From Phycisphaerales bacterium (GTDB taxonomy: Bacteria; Planctomycetota; Phycisphaerae; Phycisphaerales; UBA1924), in assembly GCA_020847175.1 (NCBI GenBank), contig JADLCM010000002.1:62001-126000 (forward strand): a DNA stretch of 64,000 nucleotides, in the 5' to 3' direction. Made by a program: the position numbers and the translations under genes. Below are positions 53,701 to 61,989 of this stretch, piece after piece. How positions within the stretch are numbered: the first letter of the stretch is position 1; each line of letters begins with the position of its first letter. The notes under the pieces were generated by a model that saw nothing but the letters and a program-made list of their open reading frames with translations, was not told the DNA's origin and ran no database searches.

Positions 53701-56700
53701 TCTACGGCGGCAGCATCTTCACCAGCCGCATGATCGCCACGGGCCTCGGTGCCGATGTGCGCTTCGTCAACTTCCCGCGCATCGACCTGCCCAACACGGT
53801 CAACAGCGTCATCAACCTCTTTGTGGGCACCACGGTTGAGATCACGGACGACTCGGGCGGCAAGGTGCGCGTGACCATCAACGGCCAGCCTTCGACCGTG
53901 CCGGTCGGGTTCATCCGCTTCCTCCCCATCGACAACTCCGAGGGCGTGGCGATCTCGACGATCTCCGCCAACCTCTCGGGCAACCGCACGCTCGACCTCG
54001 TGGGCGTGGGGGTGACGGGCGCGTCGCAGGCCGTGGCGATCGGCAGCATCGACATCACCGACGCGACGCCCGCCTCGGCGCTGAACATCACCGGCGCGCT
54101 CGAGGTGGACGTGTGGCGCGTCCGCACGCTCGGGGGCACGGGCTTCAACTCCATCATCAACAACACCCCCAACGGTGACCTCGTCGCAGTCGATGTGGTC
54201 GCCCTCAACACGCTGGCGATCCAGACCGGCGACCTGGGGCGCACGCAGATGCCCGGGGGCGCGCCCCGGCTCATCGGCCCCGCGCTGGGCTTCCAGGAAG
54301 GGCTCTCGGGTGAAGTCGGCGCGCCCCTCGGCATCGCCGGCAACACCATGGACACGAACCACAACGGGCAGCTCTACCGCCCGGCCAATGTCTACATCAC
54401 TGACGACGGCTCGGCCTACGCCGACGATATCGGGGGCCCCTTCGACGACCGCCTCGACGGCCTCGTGGTCCGCACCGGCAACCTCGCCTCGGTGCGCGTG
54501 GGCGGGCAGATCGGCGACGTGATTCTCCAGGGCGGGGGAGCGGTGCTCACCGAGCTCGTCGCCAACGCCGACAACATCACGCCCCTGGGCGAGTTCGACG
54601 GCGTGGTCGGCGTCGTGTACGCCTCGATCCACAACATCATCAACCTCGGAGACGGTCTCGCCCGGGCGGACCAGAACCCCATCGCCAGCAGCGGCATCTT
54701 CGCCGACGACGAGATCCGGCAGATCACCGCCCGCGCGGGCGCGAGCATCCGCGGGCCGATCATCGCCGCCAACATCGTCGGGGCGGGCCAGCCGCTGGAG
54801 GCCGGAGGCATCGCCAGCATCACGCTCACCGGCGGAGGCGACTACATCGACGCCTACATCGGCGTGGAGGAGTTCGACGGCTTCTGGCGTTCGTTCGACT
54901 ACCAGGACGACACCACCGTGCGCGGCGACATCGCCTCGATCACGGGAACCGGGGCCGATTTCTTCCGCTCCACGCTCGTCGCGACCAACCTCGCGACGTT
55001 CCGCCTCACCGACGGGTTCTTCGACGCCTCGACGATGTCGATCTCCAACCGCGCGGGGACCATCACCGCGCAGGGCTTCCGCAACTCGACGACCACCGGC
55101 ACCAACCTCGAGTTCCGCCCGGCGAGCATCCTGATCGGCGAGAACGTGACGGCGATCTCCGCCGTCGGCACCACGGAAAACGACATCTCCGACATGCTCG
55201 TGGACGTGGTGGGCACCGTCACCGGGACGATCTCGGCTCGCAACTTCATCCGCGCCGACCTGCAGGTGGACAACGAGCTGCGGGTGCTCACCGCGACCGG
55301 CAGCTTCACCGGCAGCAACGTCACCACCGGCTCGCTGCTCACCCTGACGGTGGGGGCCAACATCTCCGCGTCGCAGTTCACCGTCTCCGGACCGATCGGT
55401 TCGGTCACCGCGGGGGCAAACATCCTCAACACCGCCTTCCGCGCGGCGGGCCCCAACGGGCGGATTGACCTCGTGCAGGCCGCCCAGCTGCTCACGGGCA
55501 CGTTCGAGTCATCGGGCCCGATCGGGACGGTCATCTCGACGACCAGCGACATCGACGCGGACATCCGCACCACGACCACCCGGGGCACCGTGCAGCTGCT
55601 CCAGGCCGCGCGTGACCTCAAGATCCGCACCGATATCAGCGCCGGCATCCGCACCCTGGTCGCGGGGCGCAACCTCGGCGATGCCTCCAAGGGAGGCATC
55701 CTGCTCGTCCGGGGCGATCTCACGAGCATCAGCATCCCCAACGGGCAGCTCTATTCTGAGATCCGCGTCGGCGGCACGGTGGGCATCAACATCGTCGCAC
55801 CCGGCGGGGGCTCGGGCGGCGGTTCGGGCGGGGGCGGCAGCAGCGCCACGCCGGGCGTCGTCATCGGGCGCGGCTCCAACCTCGCCGGCAATGACACGCT
55901 CGGGCGCGGGTCCATCGTCGCCTTCGACCGTATCGGCAGCGTGACCGTCAACGGCGACTTCGCGGGCAGCGTCGTCAGTTCGTCCAAGGGCATCGCCAGC
56001 GTCGTCATCAACAACGGCTCGCTCCTTTCCGGCGGGAGCATCTCGGCCTTTGACGGCAGCATCGACAGCTTCGTCATCAACGGGGGGCACCTGCTGGGCG
56101 ACGTGCACGCCGATTACGACATCACCTCGCTCCGCGTCGTCGCGTCGTCGAACGGCGTCTTCGGCGACATCGGCGTCAACCCGGCGCTCTCCGCGACGGT
56201 CAGCGCCGATGCGTTCCGCAACCAGCTCCCGCTGGGCGTCATCGCGACAACCGACGTGGACGGGCCGAGCATCACCGCCGGGCGCAACATCACGTCGCTC
56301 GTCGTGACCGGCGGCTCGGTCTTTGAGTCCTCGATCCACGCCGGCCGGTCCATCGTCGCCATGAGCATCAGCGGCGATGTGACCACAGATTCGCTGACGC
56401 CGGGCCAAGGGGTCTTCATTACCGCGGGCGACCTCATCTCCGGCATCAACATTTCCGGCCTGGTCAAGGGGGCCTTCTTCGGGGCCGGGCTCTTCAATCT
56501 CGGGGCCGACGGCCTGCCCGGCGGCGTCGATGCGGGCAAGAACCTCTTCGCCGACACCGTCCGCTCCGGCGCGATCACCGCGATCACCATCGGCGGCTCC
56601 GCCACGGATGTGGACGTGGTCGCCGGCAAACTCCCCGGCAAGGACGGCATCTACAACACGGTCGATGACCGGATCGCCATCGGCTCGTCCTCGATCTCCA

Positions 56701-59700
56701 CGCTCACCGTGGGCGGGGCGGGCGCCGACGTGGTGGTCGCGGCCGAGAACCTGTCCGCGTCGATCCTCTCCAACTCCAAGCTCATTGCCAACAACGGCGG
56801 CTCCATCGAGTCGTTCTCCGGCGATCCCACGGTGGTCAGCGGCGCCGCGTCCGGGGTGTTCGTGCCCTCGGGCTCGGCCGTCAGCCACTCCGGAGCCAGC
56901 ATCACCGTCACGCTCGTCGGAGCGGGCCAGGCGTTCTGGGATTCCGCGACCGGGCGCCTGACGCTCGCGGGGACCAACCTCACCAGCGCGCTCACGCTTT
57001 CCAGCAGCACCGGTGTCATCACCAACTTCGACGTGGTCTCGACCAACGAGTCCTCGCTGGGCCTGCTCACGGTCGCCGGCGATCTCGCCGGCGATTCCGA
57101 CATCATCATCGACGGCTCGGGCACGACCTGGAGCCTCCGCAACGTCTCGGGCACCGGCACCATCCGCCTCGGCGGCGACGTGACCACGCTCGGGTTCACC
57201 AGCCTCACGGGCGGGTTCGTCTTCGGGCGCAGCGCGGGCGCTGTCTCCTTCACGGGCAACTTCGGGGCCACCTCACCCGGCACCAAGGGCGAAGCCTCGC
57301 TCAACTTCCTCAACGTCGGCTCGATCGTGGCCGGCGGCTCGGTCCGCGCGCTGGTCAACGTCGGGCGCGACCTCACCAGCATGACCGTGACTGGGGCGCT
57401 GGACAACGCCCAGCTCCGTGTTGGGTCGCGTTTCGGGCTCGCGGCCGCGGGCACCGGCAGCGGGACCGCCGCGCTCACCGCGGGCTCCATGCGCCAGACC
57501 CGCCTCTCGGCGGGAGATGAGCTCGGCGGCGTCGCCATCACCGGTGACATGTTTGACTCCGCCATCATGGTCGGGGCCGATCTCGGCGCCGACGGCGAGT
57601 TCGGCGGCACGGGCCTCGCGGCGGACACGGTGAGCACCGGCTTCGGCTCGGCGTTCACGATCGGCGGCAACTTCTTCGAGAGCGACATCATCGCCGGCGC
57701 GCTCCGCGGCGCCGACGGCTTCTTCGGCACCTCCGACGATTCGATCGCCGACGGGCGCTCCAGCCTCGGGGCGGTCACCATCGCGGGCTCGGGCGTCGGC
57801 TCCAACCGCAACACCGAGAGCTACCGCATCTTCTCGACGGGCACGCTGGGGGCGGTCACCATCGCCGGCCAGGCGGGGCGCGATATCGCCAACTTCCGGA
57901 TCGTCGTGCCGGGCACGCTGCCCGCGCCGATCCAGGTCAACGAGATCCGCGTCTCCGAGTCCAGCCGCGTCTACACCGCGCGCATCTTCTTCAACCAGCC
58001 CATCGACGCGAGCACGCTCGCGGGCTCGCTCACGGTGCGCGAGGTCAGGGGAAACTCGGGCACGGTGGAGATCTTCCTCGTCAAGGACCTGGACTACACC
58101 CTCTCGTACGACAGCGTCAACAACGCGGCCGTCGTCACCTTCGACCGCACCATCACATCCCGCGATCTGCCCCAGCTCTCGGGCGTCCCCGGCCCCGGCG
58201 TTTACCGCTTCGTGCTCGATCACGAGGTGCTCCGGGCCCAGCTCGGCCGGGCACTGCTCGACGGCAACGGCAATGGTTTCGCGATCGCCAACGACGACTT
58301 CACCGAGGACGCGATCGTGGGCGACGCGGGCGACAAGCTCAACAGCACCATCGTCAACGTGTTCAACGGCTCGACGCAGGTGCACCGCGTTGACTTCTAC
58401 GGCCCCGTCAACCTCGATGTCGTCTTCGACAACAACCGCACGCCCGACCAGCTGCCCGACCCCAACACGGTCTACACCGTGCGCGGCGTGATCGGCGACC
58501 ACCCCGACAACGACATCAACTACTTCCGCTTCGCCGGCGACATGGATGTCTACCGCATGACGCTCCAGTCCGGGCAGGTGCTGCGGCTCGGCGATCTCCG
58601 CGGCGCCGCGATCAACGCCCAGGTCAGCCTGATCTCGCCCTCGGGCCAGGTCATCGGCGGGTTCGGCGGCGACACGGGCCAGGTCGTCAATCTCCCCGTC
58701 AACTCGCCTCCGCCGACGCAGGTCAATGTCGAGACGGCGTACCTCATTCTCGAAACCGGCGTTTACTTCATCGCCGTGGGCAACACCGTGGGGTCGATCA
58801 ACGGCACGGCGATCCCCACCGTCGCCACCGCCCCCGGCAACGTCGGCGACTACGCCTTCACGCTCGAAGTCTTCGACGACGGGGACAGCGGCTTCCGCGA
58901 CGTCACCGACGCGGGCAACGGCGATACGCTCATTGAAGCGCCCCTGCCCACCGCCTTCCCCTCGAACGGCACCACGCTCACGTCGCTCGGTTACACCTAC
59001 ACCCTGAACATCGGCGCCGACGGGATCCGCAACACCGCCGATGACGTCGTCACCGGCGGCAACGCCTTCGGCGTGTCCAGCACCCGGGCCGGCGGAGTCG
59101 TCACCACGACGGTCGCTTCGGCCATCGGGCCCAAGGGCCACGCGGGCATCCCGGGCGAGGTCTACTCCGATGTGGATGTCTTCCACCTCAACTCAGGCAA
59201 TGTCATCGCGCCGGGCACCATGATCCAGGTCAAGATCAAGCTCGCTGCTGTGGGCGGCGACCTGGGCAGCCGAGGCGCTGACCTCGGTGATGACAGCCAG
59301 TTCTCCTTCCAGGACTTCATCGCCGCCGTGCAGTTCGGCGTCTTTGACACGACCGGGTCCAGCGACCTCCGCGACGCCCAGCTCGTGCTCTCACCCACGG
59401 ACTTCACCCCCAACGGCGGGCGTCCGGGCACCCTCGCCGACAACGGCGAAACGTCGTACGGGTTCGACGCTTCGGGCGACTTCTTCGTCCGCTTCCCGGC
59501 GCCGGGCCGCATCGGATCGACCGGCGCGGTCTCCGCCTCCTACGCCGTCTATCTCCAGGGCGTGTTCAATACCGACTACACCCTCGAAGTCACCACCGGC
59601 GGCACCGGCACCCTGACCCGGGGCGTGCAGAACATCTTCATCGAGACCCAGGGCGGCGCCATCGACTGGCTCGAGGCCGGCGGCCTCACCACCGAGATCC

Positions 59701-60344
59701 AGGCCTTCGATCCGCGCGTGCTGGGTCTCTCCGGCAGCGCATCCAACGGCCAGGCCATCGCGGATTACCTCCTGCAGCGCGTCGTCTCCAATGTCGAGTC
59801 CGTCTTCGCGGCGCGCGGGCTCGATGTCAACGTGTCCTTTGACTCAAGCGACTTCGAGTTTGAAGATTTCTCCACCATCTTCCTCTCCAGCAGCAACGAT
59901 CCCGTCAGCCAGATCTTCGGCACCTTCGACTTCTTCAACCTCGCCACCATCGACAACCTCATCACCCAGCCCTACGGCTTCTCTCAGCACTCCGACCCCT
60001 TCAACGCCGACAAGAACGACGAGGCCGTGGTCCTGCTCCCCGCCTTCGCGAGCCTCGGCTACACCGCCGGCCAGAACGACATCGACAACCTCGTCAACAG
60101 CCTGACCGCGGCCGTGGGCCGTCACGCCGGCGAGCTGATGGGCCTCCGCCTCACCACGGACAGCGGCGGCGCCTTCGATATCTTCTCCGCCGATGCGGTG
60201 GACAACATCCCCGAGAGCGCCGCGTCCTACCAGATTCCCACGATCGACCGCGTGCTCTCCGACAGCTTCGACTCGGTCAGCAACACCGACTTCTGGCTCG
60301 GCACGCAGAACGCGAACGGCCTGCTTTCGAAGGTTTTGAGCTGA
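50757..60344 (+). CDS. Giant LEPR-motif surface protein, beta-solenoid-like
   Basis: A 3195-residue exported protein. GAGGAG lies six bases before the ATG. Residues 43-49 are LEPRQML, preceded by Arg-rich sequence: the LEPR-XLL N-terminal motif of giant planctomycete envelope proteins. Much of residues 100-2400 is short Gly/Ile/Val/Ser/Asp repeats (for example LRTLVAGRNLGDASKGG, GSVTVNGDFAGSVVSS) fitting a parallel beta-helix. PPC-like domains lie near 678-765 and 2580-2705; a Gly/Ser linker near 1683-1698. Acidic modules of the type ADG(x4)DD(x)IADG recur near 1960, 2316 and 2751. The last approximately 230 residues resemble a metzincin domain, but the zinc motif reads RHAGELMGL (Arg3122-Leu3130). 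It is likely an adhesin or stalk/matrix protein. It is alone in its transcript. Confidence 0.88.
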   Translation: MKPCVRSNRPFARSRQASMRGESRCERLASLSGGAGRALVEKLEPRQMLFSLAVTADAVDASTGLGTVAAIFGYTIPYIGSDTEIGDGEVTSVIEDFAEVGTGLVPNGFEFDESFLRIRHNITPGSDITIIANQGPDGPIEGTERMRTRLSSIGEYFQFEFDAGDDVNADDIDRAAIGASVTFNRSGGLQGLDYNNIRAILSYRGATIATFTGASLRDLNTSTVAGDILAGVGEFTFDSTNPSIGTPFDRIRFEAIGVMTQFFEVDNITARIPPGNFAQLVESRIFGAEIRFTGPVGSSVQILDLYGREMVNTIRLGKPQQIEVVLVDGNDDGVPDFNDGIGSLIIRGADSRTSVVMTGGTLQAQDDPTAGRNPLNPTGGRYQEGTGQNAFVYQRADSLLGIFDAFEDAGFGYAFDSQEGDATGLPPGSGAVVLGSPFVRDNSSAAAYAPASPVGFGGRALFTDPTLFNNPSQGVFVTDGSSMGSVRIHGVVHGTSDFTGAVETINIGYLLGSVRVAGDLGGLIVASDAGQWVPDPDFTTNDFSVPQISKTDAEVVIGRTVGEIAIAGRSLVDLTVLGDLDSPTTRPARDVLRYKERELVYPIDEGAQFSEAAYVNLLLTTVGSTTNPETGSGMWFGTSSWRNDGILSAEWVNSSSTAVVITGELGFGDPTVNTLEDGGDTFAFAAEAGNLIEVQTSGEVGLRIVDQDGRTMGAIEQLSGARNSQTLRVTPDADGVYYLIVTYFTGFDGNTDDTSTNYEVLLSGIVPTTMGSYRTGGGNGGLQANTANAINVLGGHVGAVRIGTAFIDGAGADVDPQEVFNTATPDPDDLLRFSAGSLTTAGNLYALIAGSDIEGSTTVTVNVNIGGNLGALYTGLSPIAGVGPTEGDIGYFDLRVGGRVGKLDVRGAIGVDQDGGGFFQALGGLNLVTGLAGGTGDIGMIRVGSHVQGGALRVDTPDGAVIGAMLISQDIGTADGAASTGIYGGSIFTSRMIATGLGADVRFVNFPRIDLPNTVNSVINLFVGTTVEITDDSGGKVRVTINGQPSTVPVGFIRFLPIDNSEGVAISTISANLSGNRTLDLVGVGVTGASQAVAIGSIDITDATPASALNITGALEVDVWRVRTLGGTGFNSIINNTPNGDLVAVDVVALNTLAIQTGDLGRTQMPGGAPRLIGPALGFQEGLSGEVGAPLGIAGNTMDTNHNGQLYRPANVYITDDGSAYADDIGGPFDDRLDGLVVRTGNLASVRVGGQIGDVILQGGGAVLTELVANADNITPLGEFDGVVGVVYASIHNIINLGDGLARADQNPIASSGIFADDEIRQITARAGASIRGPIIAANIVGAGQPLEAGGIASITLTGGGDYIDAYIGVEEFDGFWRSFDYQDDTTVRGDIASITGTGADFFRSTLVATNLATFRLTDGFFDASTMSISNRAGTITAQGFRNSTTTGTNLEFRPASILIGENVTAISAVGTTENDISDMLVDVVGTVTGTISARNFIRADLQVDNELRVLTATGSFTGSNVTTGSLLTLTVGANISASQFTVSGPIGSVTAGANILNTAFRAAGPNGRIDLVQAAQLLTGTFESSGPIGTVISTTSDIDADIRTTTTRGTVQLLQAARDLKIRTDISAGIRTLVAGRNLGDASKGGILLVRGDLTSISIPNGQLYSEIRVGGTVGINIVAPGGGSGGGSGGGGSSATPGVVIGRGSNLAGNDTLGRGSIVAFDRIGSVTVNGDFAGSVVSSSKGIASVVINNGSLLSGGSISAFDGSIDSFVINGGHLLGDVHADYDITSLRVVASSNGVFGDIGVNPALSATVSADAFRNQLPLGVIATTDVDGPSITAGRNITSLVVTGGSVFESSIHAGRSIVAMSISGDVTTDSLTPGQGVFITAGDLISGINISGLVKGAFFGAGLFNLGADGLPGGVDAGKNLFADTVRSGAITAITIGGSATDVDVVAGKLPGKDGIYNTVDDRIAIGSSSISTLTVGGAGADVVVAAENLSASILSNSKLIANNGGSIESFSGDPTVVSGAASGVFVPSGSAVSHSGASITVTLVGAGQAFWDSATGRLTLAGTNLTSALTLSSSTGVITNFDVVSTNESSLGLLTVAGDLAGDSDIIIDGSGTTWSLRNVSGTGTIRLGGDVTTLGFTSLTGGFVFGRSAGAVSFTGNFGATSPGTKGEASLNFLNVGSIVAGGSVRALVNVGRDLTSMTVTGALDNAQLRVGSRFGLAAAGTGSGTAALTAGSMRQTRLSAGDELGGVAITGDMFDSAIMVGADLGADGEFGGTGLAADTVSTGFGSAFTIGGNFFESDIIAGALRGADGFFGTSDDSIADGRSSLGAVTIAGSGVGSNRNTESYRIFSTGTLGAVTIAGQAGRDIANFRIVVPGTLPAPIQVNEIRVSESSRVYTARIFFNQPIDASTLAGSLTVREVRGNSGTVEIFLVKDLDYTLSYDSVNNAAVVTFDRTITSRDLPQLSGVPGPGVYRFVLDHEVLRAQLGRALLDGNGNGFAIANDDFTEDAIVGDAGDKLNSTIVNVFNGSTQVHRVDFYGPVNLDVVFDNNRTPDQLPDPNTVYTVRGVIGDHPDNDINYFRFAGDMDVYRMTLQSGQVLRLGDLRGAAINAQVSLISPSGQVIGGFGGDTGQVVNLPVNSPPPTQVNVETAYLILETGVYFIAVGNTVGSINGTAIPTVATAPGNVGDYAFTLEVFDDGDSGFRDVTDAGNGDTLIEAPLPTAFPSNGTTLTSLGYTYTLNIGADGIRNTADDVVTGGNAFGVSSTRAGGVVTTTVASAIGPKGHAGIPGEVYSDVDVFHLNSGNVIAPGTMIQVKIKLAAVGGDLGSRGADLGDDSQFSFQDFIAAVQFGVFDTTGSSDLRDAQLVLSPTDFTPNGGRPGTLADNGETSYGFDASGDFFVRFPAPGRIGSTGAVSASYAVYLQGVFNTDYTLEVTTGGTGTLTRGVQNIFIETQGGAIDWLEAGGLTTEIQAFDPRVLGLSGSASNGQAIADYLLQRVVSNVESVFAARGLDVNVSFDSSDFEFEDFSTIFLSSSNDPVSQIFGTFDFFNLATIDNLITQPYGFSQHSDPFNADKNDEAVVLLPAFASLGYTAGQNDIDNLVNSLTAAVGRHAGELMGLRLTTDSGGAFDIFSADAVDNIPESAASYQIPTIDRVLSDSFDSVSNTDFWLGTQNANGLLSKVLS

Positions 60345-60425
60345 TTGACCGCGCAACGCGTCCAAACCGATGGGGCTTGGACCTTCACGGGCCGGGCCGG
60401 TTCCGCTCCTGCTCACGCATGACAG

Positions 60426-60456
60426 CCCCGCGCCCCGGCGCGGGGTTGTCGTTTTT
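60426..60456 (+). terminator. Terminator of the giant LEPR gene
   Basis: An 8-bp perfect CCCCGCGC/GCGCGGGG stem with a 4-base loop, followed by TTGTCGTTTTT, lies 82 bases past the stop. Confidence 0.8.
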
Positions 60457-60528
60457 GCGTTCACCCCCGCGACCTGCACGGCGGCGGCGTGCCCGAATCC
60501 GGTGCCTGGGGCGACCGCGTGCGTCGCG

Positions 60529-61323
60529 CTACTTCACGCCTTCGCGCATTGGCGAGCCCAAATCTGAGGCCCCTCCGGAAGGGTCCATCGCCGACCCGGC
60601 CTCGCTCGGCGCGACCACCACCTCGCCATGCTCCGAGGTTGTCAGCACGCCGAGCATCTGCAGGGCATTGAGGGCCGCCTGCTGTTCGGCGGCCTTCTTG
60701 CTTGCGCCCCATGCCGACTCGAACCGCTTGCCGCCCACTTCAACGGCCACCTTGAAGCACTTGGCATGGTCCGGGCCCTTCTCATCGAGCACCCGGTACG
60801 TGGGCGGCCCGCCGAAGGTCTGCAGCGCGTGCTGCTGCAACAGCGACTTGAAGTTCTGCTGGTGCCCGCTGCGGTGCGAGCGCTCGATCCGCGCCCCGCA
60901 TATCCGCCGGATGAACGCCGCCGCGGGTTCGTACCCTGCGTCGAGATACAGGGCGGCGATGATCGCTTCCAGCACCGCCGCCGCCAGGCTCAGCGGGAGA
61001 GGCCCCGTGCCTTGCATGCCCTTGCCGAGCACCAGCCCGGAATCGAGGCCGAGCTCGCGGGCGATCTCGGCGCATGTGTTTCGCGAGACAACCGCGGACT
61101 TGATCTTCGTCATCTCACCTTCGAGAAGGTCCGGATAACGTTCAAAGATCATGTGACAGACGACCGCGCCGAGGATCGCATCGCCGAGGAACTCGAGCCG
61201 CTCGTTGGACTGTCGCCGGGACTGTGCGATGGAGGCGTGAAGAAGCGCCTGCTCCAGAACTCCCTCGCGCTGAAACGTGTACCCGATCGCGTGCTCAATG
61301 CGCTCGCGGACATCGATGTCCAT
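60529..61323 (-). CDS. rnc: Ribonuclease III
   Basis: A 264-residue RNase III that cleaves double-stranded RNA (rRNA precursors, antisense duplexes). The signature RQSNERLEFLGDAILGAVV contains the metal-binding acidic residues; VLEAIIAALYLDAGYE carries the second set. The dsRNA-binding domain follows (NFKSLLQQHALQTFGGPPTY, then GASKKAAEQQAALNALQML). About 30 extra residues form an acidic/Gly tail. The ATG at 61323 has GGGGGG at six bases and gives the usual start; frame upstream is ignored. Confidence 0.95.
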   Translation of the reverse strand: MDIDVRERIEHAIGYTFQREGVLEQALLHASIAQSRRQSNERLEFLGDAILGAVVCHMIFERYPDLLEGEMTKIKSAVVSRNTCAEIARELGLDSGLVLGKGMQGTGPLPLSLAAAVLEAIIAALYLDAGYEPAAAFIRRICGARIERSHRSGHQQNFKSLLQQHALQTFGGPPTYRVLDEKGPDHAKCFKVAVEVGGKRFESAWGASKKAAEQQAALNALQMLGVLTTSEHGEVVVAPSEAGSAMDPSGGASDLGSPMREGVK

Positions 61324-61675
61324 GCTTGCCCCCCGGGCCATCGCTGACCCGAAACGCGGCGCATGGACCCAGGTAAACCCCGGGCAGTCGCGATCGCTCG
61401 GAGGTCGGCCTGGAGGGTGGACGACCACGGAGCAAGCGCGCCTCAACCAGCGCCCCCGCCAGTCTACCGGATCGGCTGGTCGGCGGCAAGACTTTGCCCG
61501 CACACGGCTTCCGGACGAGGCGACCGGCCGCCCCACGCCCGGGCTCACGTGCGTCAGGCCGTTGATGCCCGGCGCGCGGGGTTGACCCGCCGACGTGGCA
61601 CGCTCGCGGCTCGCTTCGGGCGGACGAGTGGCCTATCCTTGGGGCCCGCGCTGGCGGGAGATCGGGAACCCACCC

Positions 61676-61825
61676 ATGAGCACGCACTATCCCAAGCGAG
61701 TCAGCCGCCTGAAGCGCGTTCGGGCGATCGGGTTCCGGGCTCGCATGGCGACCCGGGCCGGGCGGAAGATGATCAACCGCAAGCGCCGCCTCGGGCGCCG
61801 GCTGAACACCGCAACGAAGATCTGA
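61676..61825 (+). CDS. rpmH: 50S ribosomal protein L34
   Basis: A 49-residue very basic protein. KRVRAIGFRARMATRAGRKM and INRKRRLGRRL are the L34 core (GFRARMxTxxGRxxxxxRRxKGR in other bacteria). The N-terminus MSTHYPKRVSRL replaces the usual KRTYQPS. The last residues NTATKI extend slightly beyond the common end. rpmH normally lies beside rnpA and dnaA; here it stands alone, divergent from rnc. Confidence 0.92.
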   Translation: MSTHYPKRVSRLKRVRAIGFRARMATRAGRKMINRKRRLGRRLNTATKI

Positions 61826-61989
61826 AGTATTGACCTGTCCGAATCGCTCGGCGCCGGCGCTCCAGTCGAGTGCCGCGGTCGCGCGCCGATCGGGGCCGCT
61901 GCGGGAGAGCCGGGAAGACGCCCAAGGTTGCCGTCCGCCGTTGATGCGCCAGATTGCGGCACGGCCCGTGGTGAGCCAGGCCCGCTCGC

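Noticed and set aside
53072..57900. Repeats in the giant gene considered as a CRISPR or tandem DNA satellite
   Set aside because: Repetition is at the protein level (beta-helix rungs) with varied codons. There are no identical direct DNA repeats with unique spacers.
57273..59186. 637-codon open frame on the minus strand inside the giant LEPR gene
   Set aside because: The translation is a low-complexity Val/Asp/Arg shadow of the repeated Gly/Asp/Thr codons on the plus strand. There is no ribosome-binding site or signal and no family motif.
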